Assembly (NCBI RefSeq): GCF_963259705.1
Contig: NC_081851.1
Span: 17,768,145-17,832,144 of the forward strand
Direction: 5' to 3'
Origin: Myotis daubentonii
Lineage: Eukaryota > Chordata > Mammalia > Chiroptera > Vespertilionidae
DNA length: 64,000 bases
A program made the translations under genes and the position numbers. Within the stretch, counting starts at the first letter, position 1. The number at the start of each line of letters is the position of its first letter. The notes under the pieces were generated by a model that worked only from the letters and a program-made list of their open reading frames with translations, had not been told where the DNA came from and made no database searches. Below are positions 34,330 to 46,030 of this stretch, one piece after another.

Positions 34330-35390
34330 ACTCTGCCGCTTGAACTCTGCTCCTGTAGATCCGGCCATCCTGCCTTCTCCCCATTCTCACCCCACCTTTC
34401 CATTCTTTCTCTTCCCCAGTCCTTCACTCAGTTTTATTTTCCACAGCTCACCTCTTATACATGGGTATTCCCCAAGGTTCCATTCTAAGCCCACTTTGTA
34501 AATTCAATCGCCCTCCCTCCTTCCCTCTCCAGTCACTGTCCCTCTCCTCGCCCGCCCCCTGTAACGCTGCTGACTTCCATCTCCCTAGCTCGTCTGGCTC
34601 CTGAGTGCCAGCTATCGATAAGCGCCAATGCCTGCTACACTCTTTCGACTGGACGTTCCACTGATGCATTCAAGTCAATCCATCCAAACTGCACCAAGCA
34701 CCTTCCTCCACAACCTACTGGACACAGTAGGAGCTGGCTCCCAACAGCTTGGGCACTGGTGTCTTTTCTCAGCTCCACACTCAGTGGCACCGCCTAGGAG
34801 CTGAACGCAGCATGGCTGGGAGCATCTGCACCACGGAAATTGGCAAGCAGGACCTCCCTGTGTTATTTCTCGGCATTCCACCCACACGGAGCTTCATTCA
34901 AGCCTCACCAGTGTGTGCCTAGACCACTGCCAGTTCCCTAACTGGTCCCCTCGACTTCTGCCTTAGATCACATGATCTATCCCTCCCACAGCCGCAGGAT
35001 TCTACTCCTTAAAAATAGCGTGGCACATTCAATCTGCCTCAGGAGCTCACCATTTTCTAAGGAACAAAGCCCAAAACACAGTCGATCATCTGTGTTTCCT
35101 GAACACAATAGTAAGTGCCTACACATTCCCATCTGTGGTTTCCCTTTGTATTCCCTTAACCTCAAATGTCCCCACCCTCACCCTCCTCTCAAGGCCACTC
35201 AGCTGGGAGGCGCCTTTCTGGACCCCCGTTAAGAAGGAACCATTTCTCCTTAAGCTCTGCAGCACCTTCGCTTGCACCACTGTCCCCTCGGGCTCTCTGC
35301 TTCTGCGTCTCACGTGTGCCAAACTCGGCAACAATCCACTTCATTTCCATCCGTTTTTAAAGCCTCCTCTTGCTCTTACATGATGGAGAT
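34330..35390 (+). mobile_element. L2: LINE-2, long degenerate copy
   Basis: Several L2 landmarks occur in order: 'ttccccaaggttccattcta', 'gccctccctccttccctctc', 'agttccctaactggtcccct', 'aaagcccaaaacacagtc' and 'aacctcaaatgtccccaccc'. They span the 3' part of the reverse-transcriptase ORF and the start of the 3' UTR. Frames are broken throughout. Confidence 0.65.
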
Positions 35391-35399
35391 GCTATTTTT

Positions 35400-37225
35400 C
35401 TTTCAACCATACATTTCCTTCATGTTGCTTCCCTAACCCAATTTAATTATCCCCAAACCATAAGCATTCACAGAGTCAGGAATGCCTACTCTGTCTGTCA
35501 CAATCATGGGAGATGAAAGGATGTTTAACCCCAGGCTGGGTGTTCCAAGTGCCTGCAATTAACGCAAATCTTCTTTCCCCCTTTGGTTGACTCTATGATT
35601 AAAAAAGAAAATGATTTCATTCAAGATAATTTAGTTGACATTTCTGGTTTGGTACAACTTGGAGCTGAGACGGCTCCCACTCCCTGGGATAAATCAGCAT
35701 GCAGAACTGTGGAGGCCCCAGGAGCAGGAATGCCCTCGACATCTACAAGTAATGGGCAAACAGGAAGTGAGAGCAAGAAAACAAGTGACCTAGAGGAGGT
35801 CTGGTTGCCATCAAATACCTCCGGAAGCCTCGGCCACTCTGGCTACAATTTGCCCAATTTTCCCACCGCCCTTTCTGTGAGCCTTCCCCTCTCTCTCCCT
35901 TTGCTCCCACTCCTCAGGCAGACAAAGCCACATCCTCTCAAGGAGGTGCCAGCACTCAGCAATGGGCCACTGCAACAGAAGAGAACCAGACCTAGGTCAG
36001 AGCCGAGCCGAGCTGAAAATGAAGCAAAAGGGAGGTGGCAGGAGAAAGAGCACAGGCCCGGAGTCACCCGGCCCACACTGCCTCCCCGCTGCACCCCGCT
36101 GACTTCCCAAGTCCCACAGGAGGAAGGAGGGCAGGGGCGGCGTTCGGTGGTCCCTGCTCTCCTTGGCCAGGGCACGAAGGTGAGGAGATGACCGCGCTGC
36201 TCAGGTGTGTCACCGTGTCCCCTCCCTCTCATCCCTCAGAGAGAACCCTGGCATTCTCTTTCTCTGCAGTGACTGGTGGCCTCACCACCTTGAACAAAAT
36301 GTACTAGGTGGTTGAGAGAGCCATGTGTGTACAGCTCCACCTGCATATACAGGCGGCTTAAACCCCCTGTCTATGGAGACAGGTTGTGCTTCATTAACTG
36401 CAAGTTATTAACATGAAAATCCCTGACTTTTCCTTCAGATCATCCAGATCCACAATTAAAAATTAATAAAGTCCTACAAAATCAACTAATTTTAGTATTT
36501 CTAAGCCTGATTATCTATTTACTATCATCTTTTATAATTAGGACCTTTGAAGTTTCACACAGTTACCGCAATAGCACCGCACATTTATACGTTTCCTTCC
36601 TAAAAAAGCGCAAACACCTACAGGTTATCTCCCTCGGGCTCAGCTGCTGTACTGCGTGTGGGACTGAGATGAAACCTAATGACACCTAATAGCATACAAA
36701 CGGCGCGTCTCCTCTGTGAGAGGTAAAGACATTTTCTGATGGAAGGTGAAAAAGGAAAAATTTACAGCAAAAGGCAGGGACATGAAACAATGGGCTGGAT
36801 GGTTTTTCTTGGGGGCATTTGCTCTACAGCTGACACTAAATGCAGTCACCTTCTCACAAGAAGTGCCCTCTCTTCCCCAGAGCAAGCCAGGGCCCAGAGC
36901 ACGTGCACCTGGCCTGAGAGCACAGCCCTCCTCTCTCTGGCCAACCCTTCCTGCCTGGCCCTTTCAAACAGCCACGCCCTCCCACAGCAGGAACCCATCT
37001 CCCTCCCCCCTCCTCCCTCTCTCCTTATCTCTCTCTATAAAATACATATTTATAAATATATCTCCCACCTGCCCTCCCCATCATTCTTCAGTACTAAACC
37101 TGGTTTAGCATCAAAATCTCTATTTCATCACCACCCACTTACTCACTTGGCAGTCCTTCACCACCTGCCTTGGGTTGTTACCGAACAATCTGTCTGTTTT
37201 TACTAGGCTCACCAAGTCGACAAGG
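35400..37225. other. No recognised gene; longest open frame of the window
   Basis: Contains a 202-codon open frame at 35583-36191 (+), the longest present. Its product is Ser/Pro-rich, has no known domain and lacks flanking splice signals that I can call convincingly. An antisense 129-codon frame overlaps it. A C/T-rich region follows at about 36850-37120. I treat all of this as non-coding. Confidence 0.45.
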
Positions 37226-37229
37226 GTCA

Positions 37230-37687
37230 CAGAAATGAGCCTTCTACCCAACCCTGCAAGGCATCTGACACTGCTGACCCTCCCCTCTTCACTTCCAAGA
37301 CACTATGCATCCTTCGCTTCCTCCTGCAGCTGCTCTCTGTTGGCGTCTTCTGCTGCCCCAATGGCACAGGAGCTCCACGGCAGGGCTCTCCGCCTTCTAC
37401 TCTTCTCTCTCCAAATCTCCTCCCCAAAGATCCTCAGTTACTGCTTCGTTGGCGTAATTACCATATCGAGGACTTCAGCTTCAAGCACCTCAGCCTTCTG
37501 TTTCAAATGCTTCCTCATCATTCCACTTGGTTTTCCTTACATCAACTCAAATTCAATATACCCGATGAGAAGTTACCACCTTCTAGACCAGGTCCCAGGC
37601 AATTTACGCTCTAAGCCAGCTGTTCCACTTTTATTAGTCATGTGTCTGAGATTTCTGAGCATCTACATCTATAACATAAGAATCAAA
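37230..37687 (+). mobile_element. L2: LINE-2 fragment, left of a Ves SINE
   Basis: 'ggcatctgacactgctgacc', 'ctgttggcgtcttctgctgc' and 'ctcttctctctccaaatctc' follow the L2 reverse-transcriptase ORF 3' part in sense. The copy may continue at 38040 on the other side of the SINE. Confidence 0.6.
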
Positions 37688-37913
37688 TATCCTTGACCAG
37701 CCGGTGTGGCTCAGTGGTTAAGCGTCGACCATGAACCAGGAGGTCACGGTTCGATTCCTGGTCAGGGCACATGCCTGGGTTGTGGGCTCAATCCCCAGTT
37801 GGGGGGGAGGGGCATGCAGGAGGCAGCTGATCAATGATTCTCTCTCATCATGGATGTTTCTATCTTTCTCTCCCTCTCCCTTCCTCTCTCTGAAATCAAT
37901 AATAATAATAAAG
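37688..37913 (+). mobile_element. Ves SINE
   Basis: 'ccttgaccagccggtgtggc' (5' end), 'ggttcgattcctggtcaggg' (B box), 'caggaggcagctgatcaatg' and a tail of AATAATAATAAAG. AAGAATCAAA flanks it at 37678-37687 and 37914-37923. Confidence 0.95.
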
Positions 37914-38039
37914 AAGAATCAAAGACACTTCCCGCCTGGTCCAGAGGGGTGTTGTGATGACCAAATGGTTTTTACATCTATAGGTGCTGTAAATCCCTAA
38001 AGTATCATCATAGCAGTTCGCCCACCACCTCTATCTCTC

Positions 38040-38485
38040 TAAGAAGCCCTTTCTTTTCAGTCACAGGACCCATGGCTTCTCTAATTGTCTCTCCCTTTGT
38101 GCCCACAGGTGCAGCTCCAGGGGCTGGAGCTCTCCTTCCCAATGTCTCCCAGGTCCCTTCCTTCTGTCCTCATTCTTCTCCACTCCTGCAGTGCCGGCCA
38201 TCTCCAGTGCTTGCTCCCTCATCCAGACATTTCCCAGGTCTCCCTCCTCACCCCATTCTGCTACCCCAGGACACTCTTCCCAAGACAGCCTCCACAACAA
38301 TCTCTCCTTAGTTCCTAAACTGATTATGGTTCCCAGGTTGACTAGGAAAAGATCCAAACTCTATGGCTGGCTTTCAATCCCTTCCAAATCCAATCTTTTC
38401 TCTCCAGTCAAAACTATCTCCAACAAACCCAAACCCCAAACCAAAACTACTACTCCTAAATGGAAATGTCACTTCTCCCCTCAAG
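38040..38485 (+). mobile_element. L2: LINE-2 fragment, right of a Ves SINE
   Basis: 'cctaaactgattatggttcc', 'ggaaaagatccaaactctat', 'ggctggctttcaatcccttc' and 'ttctctccagtcaaaactat' parallel the L2 3' region in sense. Possibly the same copy as 37230-37687. Confidence 0.6.
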
Positions 38486-38489
38486 GCTG

Positions 38490-39430
38490 AAAGGTCTTTG
38501 GAAAACTATATATGTATTTTAAAAAAAAAAGTCTTAAATTTACTTTGTGTAATCCACGCTGTGTAGCCCACTATTGAATGAGCATGTGGTATTTGATCCG
38601 TCTTGTACTGAAAATTCTAAGCAGGGTAATATGATCATACAAATATAATTTAAAGTCCATTTCGGTTTAAATAATGATAAGTCATCATCTAGCCCTGCAT
38701 TGGGGAGTCAGGCTCACAGCCAAACCAAAAAAATGAGCAACAAAAGTCAATGTACTAGTTGGAGGTTTCTGCTCCGTATGATTGATCTGGAAACATATCT
38801 TAAGGCCTAGCTAACAAAACTTTATGGTTAAAAAAATATTTGATTTACACTGTCTAAATCATGAGAAGGAAACCAAAAGAATCTGACATGTCTGTTTCAT
38901 TGTAAAGACAGAACAAGCCTAAATCCATTAACAAGTGAAACAACTCAAATTCGATCCACATCAAGCCGTGTCCTCCCCTGCAGCACAGAAATCTCTGGGC
39001 TCAGGGCCAGCTGACCATTGGCCAGAGGCCAGTGGCTCTAACAAGTCCATCAGGCACTGAGAGCAGGGGACTATGATATTGGGTGTCACCCAGAATATAT
39101 CCCAAACCCTGGAGAAGGGTCGATGAGGGTCTCATGCAGATGCCACAAGGAGTGTGCCCAGCTCAGGAGACACCGGGAGGCCACAAGACCTGTTCACAAG
39201 AGGATCTGGACAGGAGCAAGTCCAGAAAATTATTGACTCCAGAGCTGTCATCGCTGGTTAACTCTTGATGAAGGTCTAAGGCTCGGGCAATGTCCTTTCC
39301 TGTCATTTTAGGACCTGTGGGAATAGAGGTGTCCGGTAAAGGCAAACAGTGAGGCCACAGGCACAGAGTTTCGTGGACTGTCCACATAATGGATCCACAG
39401 TACCTTGCTTTTCATTCCGAAGGCTATTTT
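38490..39430. other. No recognised feature
   Basis: Nothing recognised on either strand. Confidence 0.45.
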
Positions 39431-39434
39431 CACT

Positions 39435-39640
39435 CACTCAGGTTACTGGCTCTTTATTGCATGCTCGGCCTGCTGTAGGTACCGAGGATATAGCAGCGAA
39501 CAAGACACAGCCCTTAATGTGTGGAGGAGGCAGGCAATAAACCAGAAAATGAATCAGGTAATGATTGCAGATGGTGACAGTGCTATGAAGAATTTATAAC
39601 AAGCTAGAAGGGATGGAGAGTGACAAAGCAATGCCTCCAC
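39435..39640 (-). mobile_element. L2: LINE-2 fragment, antisense
   Basis: 'accgaggatatagcagcgaa', 'caagacacagcccttaatgt', 'ggcaggcaataaaccagaaa' and 'gatggtgacagtgctatgaa' give a clear antisense L2 order. Confidence 0.75.
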
Positions 39641-42570
39641 ACCTAAAGTGGTTAAGTATATATAAACCTGCAAGCTCTTCTCCCCTGGTGATTTTATTTA
39701 GTGAAATAGACACTTTTTGACACTGATCTGATCAGAAGGGAATCTAAAACAACACATGATCATTTTTCCCCCTGATATCCTTTATATAACTTCCAAGCTC
39801 CTGGGTTCACCTGACCCTTAGCTGCTCTGTGCTGAGTGTTCACTACAGATAAAGCTGCTCTTAGCATTTGTTAGTTACCTGTCACTAACTCCGGTCCTCT
39901 GTTTCCTTATTATAGCACAAATACAGCTGAAAAGCAGCCCACACACTCACTAGAAAAACACTTCTTTGCTAAGATTTGGTGGGAAGAGGAAAGCACAGCT
40001 CCTCAGGACTTCTATTCTGTTGCTGTTGTTTTAAGGGATGTGGAAAATGGGAGCAGATAAGCAAGCTGTTCTCCTGGCTCCATGCCCCACCACCTACACT
40101 GAGTCAGAAGACTTCCTGAATGTCTTACCCATAGATACAGACAGACACCTAAGATAGGTGGTTGGTTATATTTTATTCCATTTTATGCAAGAGGGGGAAA
40201 TCACTTAAAATAGACCCAAAGTTCTCCTAAGTTCGATACCCCAAAATGTGTGCTACATCAAATTATAATCACACATTCAGGTCCACTGAAACAAGTCTGA
40301 ACATTTTGACTTGGGGATACAAAACTGCACTGCCTAATTGCCTAATTCTAATTCTCAATGTTTTCCCCTTTCTAGGTAGTGTCCTCGAGTTTTTGTTGTT
40401 GTTTTTTAAATGAGACCTTTAATGGAAAATTATTGCTACAGGTACAGGTCTTCAATTTCCATTCTCTCTCTGCAGCTATTATTTTAATTAGTTTGCCTGC
40501 TTGTAAGCGGACCCCTTTGCTGCGGCCTGCTCTGGGGCAGGGGTGCCTACAGAGGATTCCCCCTCTGAAATGCAGGCGTTAATGAGCCATTTCAGTAATA
40601 AGAGCCCTGCCCTGAGCCAGGAGCCAGAGCACCCGAGACGCCCCATGGAGCAGAAATGCTCATGAATTTCTGAGGCTGTCTTCCTAATTTGCATCTACAC
40701 ATAGCTCCTGAAGAACAATTTTCACCTGTGATGTTCTGTGCTGGGGAGTAAGGGAGTTTAGATGTTGAATATGTACACATTATGTTAATACAATAGAGGT
40801 AAATGAAAGTCAAAGGCACTGTTATGTAAAATGTATGTCTTACCGAAATGTCTATTTTCTGTCAAAAATTGTTTTATTTTCTCCCTTGGGTAAAATGTGA
40901 CAGAAATTTTTTTTAATTAAGTGAATCTTTATAATTCCTATTTGATTAGGATTACCTAATTATTCCTCATTTTCCTATAACCTAGACTTCATAAACCTTG
41001 TCGAGAGGAGGATTAGTTGGTGCCTGGCGACTTCGCACAATGGCTGGAACCCAATCTAATTTAACACCTGTGTGCTCATCAATAAGTGTACTCAAGCACA
41101 AAAGTGAGCACAGTGTTGAGCGATTTTGACACTGACTGCGTGACAACCGCAGATTCTGTATCCAAACACTCGCAGACAAGAAGCTAATTGCAGTGATGAA
41201 AGGCACACTGTGAGAGGCATGCGTAAGCGTTGCTGTGATCCCAACAGAACCTTCTCTCCTGCCACCAGGGCCCTCCAGCGCTTAGCTAAACCTGCCTCCA
41301 CGCGATCTGACCACCCTCCGTCCCTCTGACCAATGAAGAAGGGCTGTGATTTTTTCACTGCGGCTCCTGCAACAGTGAAGGTCTCTTCCATGTGTGGAGA
41401 TTTAGTGCAGCAGCTGAGTATAAAATAAATGCAAAAGCTGACATTTGTCATCACACGGAGGAAATGAAAGGCTAGTTAATGAGATGTGCTTGAACCCCTT
41501 GCCCCCAATCCGCCCTTTGGTACCAGTGGTGACTACAGACACATTGTCTTTCTAATTGTGACACAGGTTAGCCAAGGGCAGAGCAGGAAACAGCATCAGA
41601 GCAGGTGGAGTGCTGACAGGAAGGAAACATGCCATCAGGTGCAATTCCAGGAAGTGGCCATTAACAAGATACTTCCTGAAGTACATAGCTTCAACCACTA
41701 AGTAAATGTTAAGATCTATCACTTGATTTGGAACTAAAAACGCCCAGGACTTTGTGAGCCCACCCAAGAGACCTGCTGAATCGTAAGGTATTCTTATTCT
41801 TAACCTGGCAATCACATTCATCTACTCTTATTCTAAGGCAAACTTGATTTTACGTTTCACCATGCTCTTTAGGCCTTTTCTCTTGACAGCCATTAAGATA
41901 AAGAGAAATCAATACATGTCTGATTTTAAGCTAGAATCCACTCAGACCCACTGAGTCATTGGTCTCTCATTTTAACCTCCATGAATTTGGGTAGAATTGG
42001 GTATTTTTAACTATCACACAAAGCAAACAAAACTCAACAACCTATCTAAATTACCCAACTATCTGTACTGAACAATTTTATCTGGATAAGATATAACTGT
42101 TTATGAAATACTAAGAATGAGCAGAAAAGTCTGATTTCAAATCTATGGATGCCAACATTGATCATGGAAATATATATATAACAATATCTGTAAGGGAAGT
42201 CATTTACTATGGCATTTTGCTAATACAGTGGGACTGAAATGAAGAAAATTGTTTAGGAAATCTGGATTCTCATGCATCCTGTATCTTTAAAGTGTGCACG
42301 CGGGCTGGGAGAGAGGAGGCATTTGAATTTCCCTTTTATTGCACAATGTTTGGAACCCAGTTGGCTAAGATAGGATGAGTGACACGTGCTTTGGTGAGCA
42401 ACTGTGGTCACAACCCTTTGTACCAACATCTCACTACATCCTTTCCGCCACTCATTTTTTGCCAAGCTGCCCTTCTAGATTATAAAAGTGTTGTGCGGAG
42501 GAACATTTCACTAAATTCTGGAAGAGCGCAGCCATGGAGATGGAAAATTAAAAAAACGGAAAAACAAAGC
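39641..42570. other. No recognised feature
   Basis: Almost 3 kb with no repeat I recognise, which is unusual in this window. Possible conserved-looking AT-rich parts lie at about 40570-40620 ('gcgttaatgagccatttcag') and 40850-40980. No coding signal is seen. Confidence 0.4.
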
Positions 42571-42578
42571 TAAGAAAC

Positions 42579-42790
42579 CAGCGGTTCTCAACCTGTGGGT
42601 CGTAACCCCTTTGGCGGTCGAATGACCCTTTCACAGGGGTCGCCTAAGACCGTCCTGCATATCAGAGATTTACATTACGATTCATAACAGTAGCAACATT
42701 ACAGTTATGAAGTACCAACGAAAATAATTTTATGGTTGGGTCACAACATGAGGAACTGTATTTAAAGGGCCAGAAGGTTGAGAACCACTG
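42579..42790 (+). mobile_element. hAT MITE with perfect target duplication
   Basis: Terminal repeats are CAGCGGTTCTCAACCT and AGGTTGAGAACCACTG. TAAGAAAC occurs exactly at 42571-42578 and 42791-42798. The 212-bp body has no ORF. Family member in the opposite orientation at 20998-21223. Confidence 0.96.
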
Positions 42791-42814
42791 TAAGAAACAG
42801 AGCCTGATAACAGC

Positions 42815-42945
42815 ATTTTGCAGAAAAGGCCCAAGAAGGTGACAGATGTGCCCAGGTCCATGCGACCAGCAGCAGCAGGGACAGGAGAAGAACCCATCAT
42901 CCTGGGGCCTGTCCCGGTTTCTCTGCAGCCACTGCATTGTAAGGA
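42815..42945 (-). mobile_element. MIR: MIR SINE fragment, antisense
   Basis: 'cagaaaaggcccaagaaggt', 'gacagatgtgcccaggtcca', 'gaagaacccatcatcctggg' and 'ctctgcagccactgcat' match the antisense MIR order. Confidence 0.55.
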
Positions 42946-43640
42946 GGAGGTTAACACCGGCACTCGTACAAAATTAAACTCTATCAGACATGATGGATTT
43001 CTGGTGGGAATACTTCAGAAATGAAAACGCAGTTTCCACTCAAATCAAATTAAATATCCAATTATGTCACACAGAATTATACCTCAATAGGAATCTGTTT
43101 TACTTTACCTTCGCATAAAAAGAAAAATTCACTTTTTTCTTTCTGGTGATAAATTAAGAGTTAGATGCAAAATGACTCATTTCCACCTCTGATAAAAATG
43201 CAGCTTATTTTAGGTTTGGGGTTTAGCATTTGCGGTCCAGGGACTAAATGGAGTTGTATGGAATAGTTCCTGTATGTACATATACGTATTTTTTTAGGAA
43301 AGGGTTTTTAGCTCTTATCAGATTTTCAAATGGGTCTATGACTCTCCCAAAGATTAATAACATCTGTTCCAGAGAGAGCTGAGGCTCTGGCCAAGTAAGA
43401 AATCCTTACTCCACAATCTTGTTTCTCTCAATAGCTCCTAAATCCCTTCAATTCACAAAAACACTTTCAAATTCACAAAGAAAATCCCTAATTGCCTGTA
43501 AGAAAAGTAAACTCTGGCTCTCACTAGAGGCGGAATGGACAGCAGTTGATTAATTCCACAGTGAAGAAAATTTAACATAAAACTTTCCTTCATTCCAGGT
43601 AACCTGAACTTCAGATGGGACACTGTCAGCTGAGAACCAA

Positions 43641-43717
43641 TTCTTTTCTCTCTTCTCTTCTCTTCTCTTCTCTTCTCTTCTCTTCTCTTCTCTTCTCTTC
43701 TCTTCTCTTCTCTTCTC

Positions 43718-43767
<50 letters not shown>
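43641..43767. repeat. (TCTTC)n and (CT)n polypyrimidine tract
   Basis: About 14 TCTTC units followed by about 24 CT units, with only pyrimidines on the plus strand for roughly 127 bases. Mirror-symmetric polypurine/polypyrimidine DNA of this kind can form triplex (H-) DNA and is length-unstable. Confidence 0.97.
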
Positions 43768-43769
<2 letters not shown>

Positions 43770-45335
43770 TAAAAATATTAAAAGGCTTATATTTACTTGA
43801 TTTAAATTTTCCCAGCAAGCTTTGTCCTCTAAATTCAAGTGACTGGAACTGAAATTATTCCACCTTGGAGAAGAGAAAGCTGAAAGCCAATTTAATATTG
43901 GTTTTCAAACACATGAACAGAACTCCAAGAGAGGAAGATAGCCAAAGGAAATGGGCTTTGAACTAAAGTATGAGGAATCAGAGTTTGCTATTAAGCTAAA
44001 TGTCCTGACATTGAAGTGTTCATGACATTAAACCGAGAGACTGAGAGACCATTTTTGGAGCTTTTAAAAACAGGACAGATTTTTAATGTCTGAGTTGTTT
44101 TGGACGTGGTCCTTCCTGAAGTCAGAAAAATGAGTTTTTCCCCCAGTGGTCCTTCCTGGCCTATCAATCTAAGGGTACAGCTGGTATATCAGAAGTGCGG
44201 ACACTAGCCCAGACGTCCAGCGTCATCTCTCTCACAGGGGCGGCCACCATCTCTCCACCAGCCACCACCAGCCACTACCGTCACCTCTTCGCTGGAGGCC
44301 TGCTCCTTTTTGAGGCGGGAAGGGGTATCCACTTTGCTAAGGTTTCTTTATTCTTTACCTTTACCAAAAAATAAATAAATAATTCCCTAATTCGACTACC
44401 TATATATCAAACATTTTCTTTCCCATTGCAAAGCCACTCTGTGAATTCAAGAGTCACAAGAACTTGAATTCCATAAAGTACAAGCAATGGAGAAAAGCAA
44501 ACACTGCTCTGAGTATCGCTGTCTGCACTGCTCACTCCCTGTGGTTTTCAGCCACACTTCTTACCATAATCACGTACCCTTAATTAAATATAAGTTTCTG
44601 GCCGAACTTTTAAATGTAAAAACTCATGACAATAGAGCCTTGGGTACAGCCCCCTTTTTGCTATAGACCACTATTCAACCTCATCTATTGCTTCACTGAA
44701 GTTAATAAGAGAGTGGGAGTTTCATACCCATGGCAGTAATGCTCCTTACGCAAATAAATATTGTGCTGTTTGCCTTTCCTGGCCGTTCCCCAACCTCACT
44801 GCAGCCTGGAGGGCTGTCCGGCCTACCTGGCCCTTGTGCCAGGACGAAGACACAAGCTAAGTCCGAACAGACACCATGTCGATCTTTTCTTTCCTCTCAC
44901 GGCGGACAGAATGACACCCTGGCACGAATGTGCATGAGGTGGCAGCTAGAGACAGGGCACATCCTCAGAGACAATGTGCAAGAAGGACACAAAGAAAGGC
45001 AATGATTTCTCTTTCCCAGCATGTGGCAATTTTTAGATTTCAAAAGAATAGACAGCCACACTCTCTGAAAGGTTTTGATTTGTGGCAATTGCCTCTCTTT
45101 CCCTGATTCCATTAATGCCAGGTTTGTTGACCTTTTAAGGCACGGGGCCAGGTATTTTCCTCTTGTTTAATACTCCCTGGGTGGCTATTAACTGTATCAA
45201 TTTTCCCTTATCCAGATCAACTCTATATAAAAATATGTCTTTCAGCCACTGTATGTTTTTTAACCAAAATATTTATAGGCATCACGTTCTTTTGCAGTCA
45301 ACTTAAAACAACTTAGTCATAGAGTTATTTTTCAA
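43770..45335. other. No recognised feature
   Basis: No gene or known repeat. A GC-richer patch with CCACCA repeats lies at about 44245-44280. Confidence 0.45.
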
Positions 45336-45339
45336 TTAC

Positions 45340-46030
45340 ATGAGTTGTTTCTGACTATACAATTCATGTTTATTGTAAGCACATATTGGAAAAGAGTAAA
45401 AAACTTTTAATGATCCATAATGCCACCAATCAAAACAATGTCTTGTAATAGACTGATTAATAAAATTGAGATTATCCTTTATATACTGTTTTACATATTT
45501 TTCAGGTAACAACATATCATGAACATTTTTTCATGATAGTAAGTTCCTCTTCAAAATCATAGTTTAATGTCATATAGGGCAAAGGGATTTTTTTTTCCAA
45601 TTCCTTGATACGTTAAGTACAACCGTGAGACACATTTCTGTAAATAATGTTTTAAATTTCTCCACCCATATCCCAAATTGCTCTTCAGAAAGTTAACAAT
45701 TTTAACTTCTATAAGGATACTATAAGACTGTCCACTCTTCAATCTTCACAGTTTTTTAAATATTTGGTAGGTAACATACTATGACACTGATATTTTCATT
45801 TGCATGTCTATTATTTCCATTTTTTCCTTTCTTTTGTCAAATAGCTGGATATCTTCTTTTGTGAACTGTTTACTCGGGACCTTTACCCATTTTTCTTTTA
45901 GAGCATTGTGCCTTTTCCCCCTATTTGATATTTAAAGAGTCCTTTGTGTTTAGGATATTAACAGACTGCAAATTTTCCCCCAGTTTATCACTTGCCTTTA
46001 AGTCTTGGATCATGTTTTAAAAATGCAAAT
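45340..46030 (-). mobile_element. L1: Old LINE-1 3' region (L1ME-like)
   Basis: On the plus strand it reads as the reverse of an L1M 3' region: 'ttttcatttgcatgtctatt', 'gctggatatcttcttttgtg', 'acctttacccatttttcttt', 'gtttaggatattaacagact' and 'gcaaattttcccccagttta'. The left half ('cccaaattgctcttcagaaa') fits the same family. Confidence 0.85.

Noticed and set aside
35583..36191. 202-codon open frame, longest in the window
   Set aside because: Ser/Pro-rich product with no recognisable domain, no clear splice or promoter context, and an overlapping antisense frame. Length is within chance for GC-richer mammalian DNA.
43453..43838. Open frames rich in Arg-Glu repeats
   Set aside because: Translation of the (TCTTC)n/(CT)n tract.
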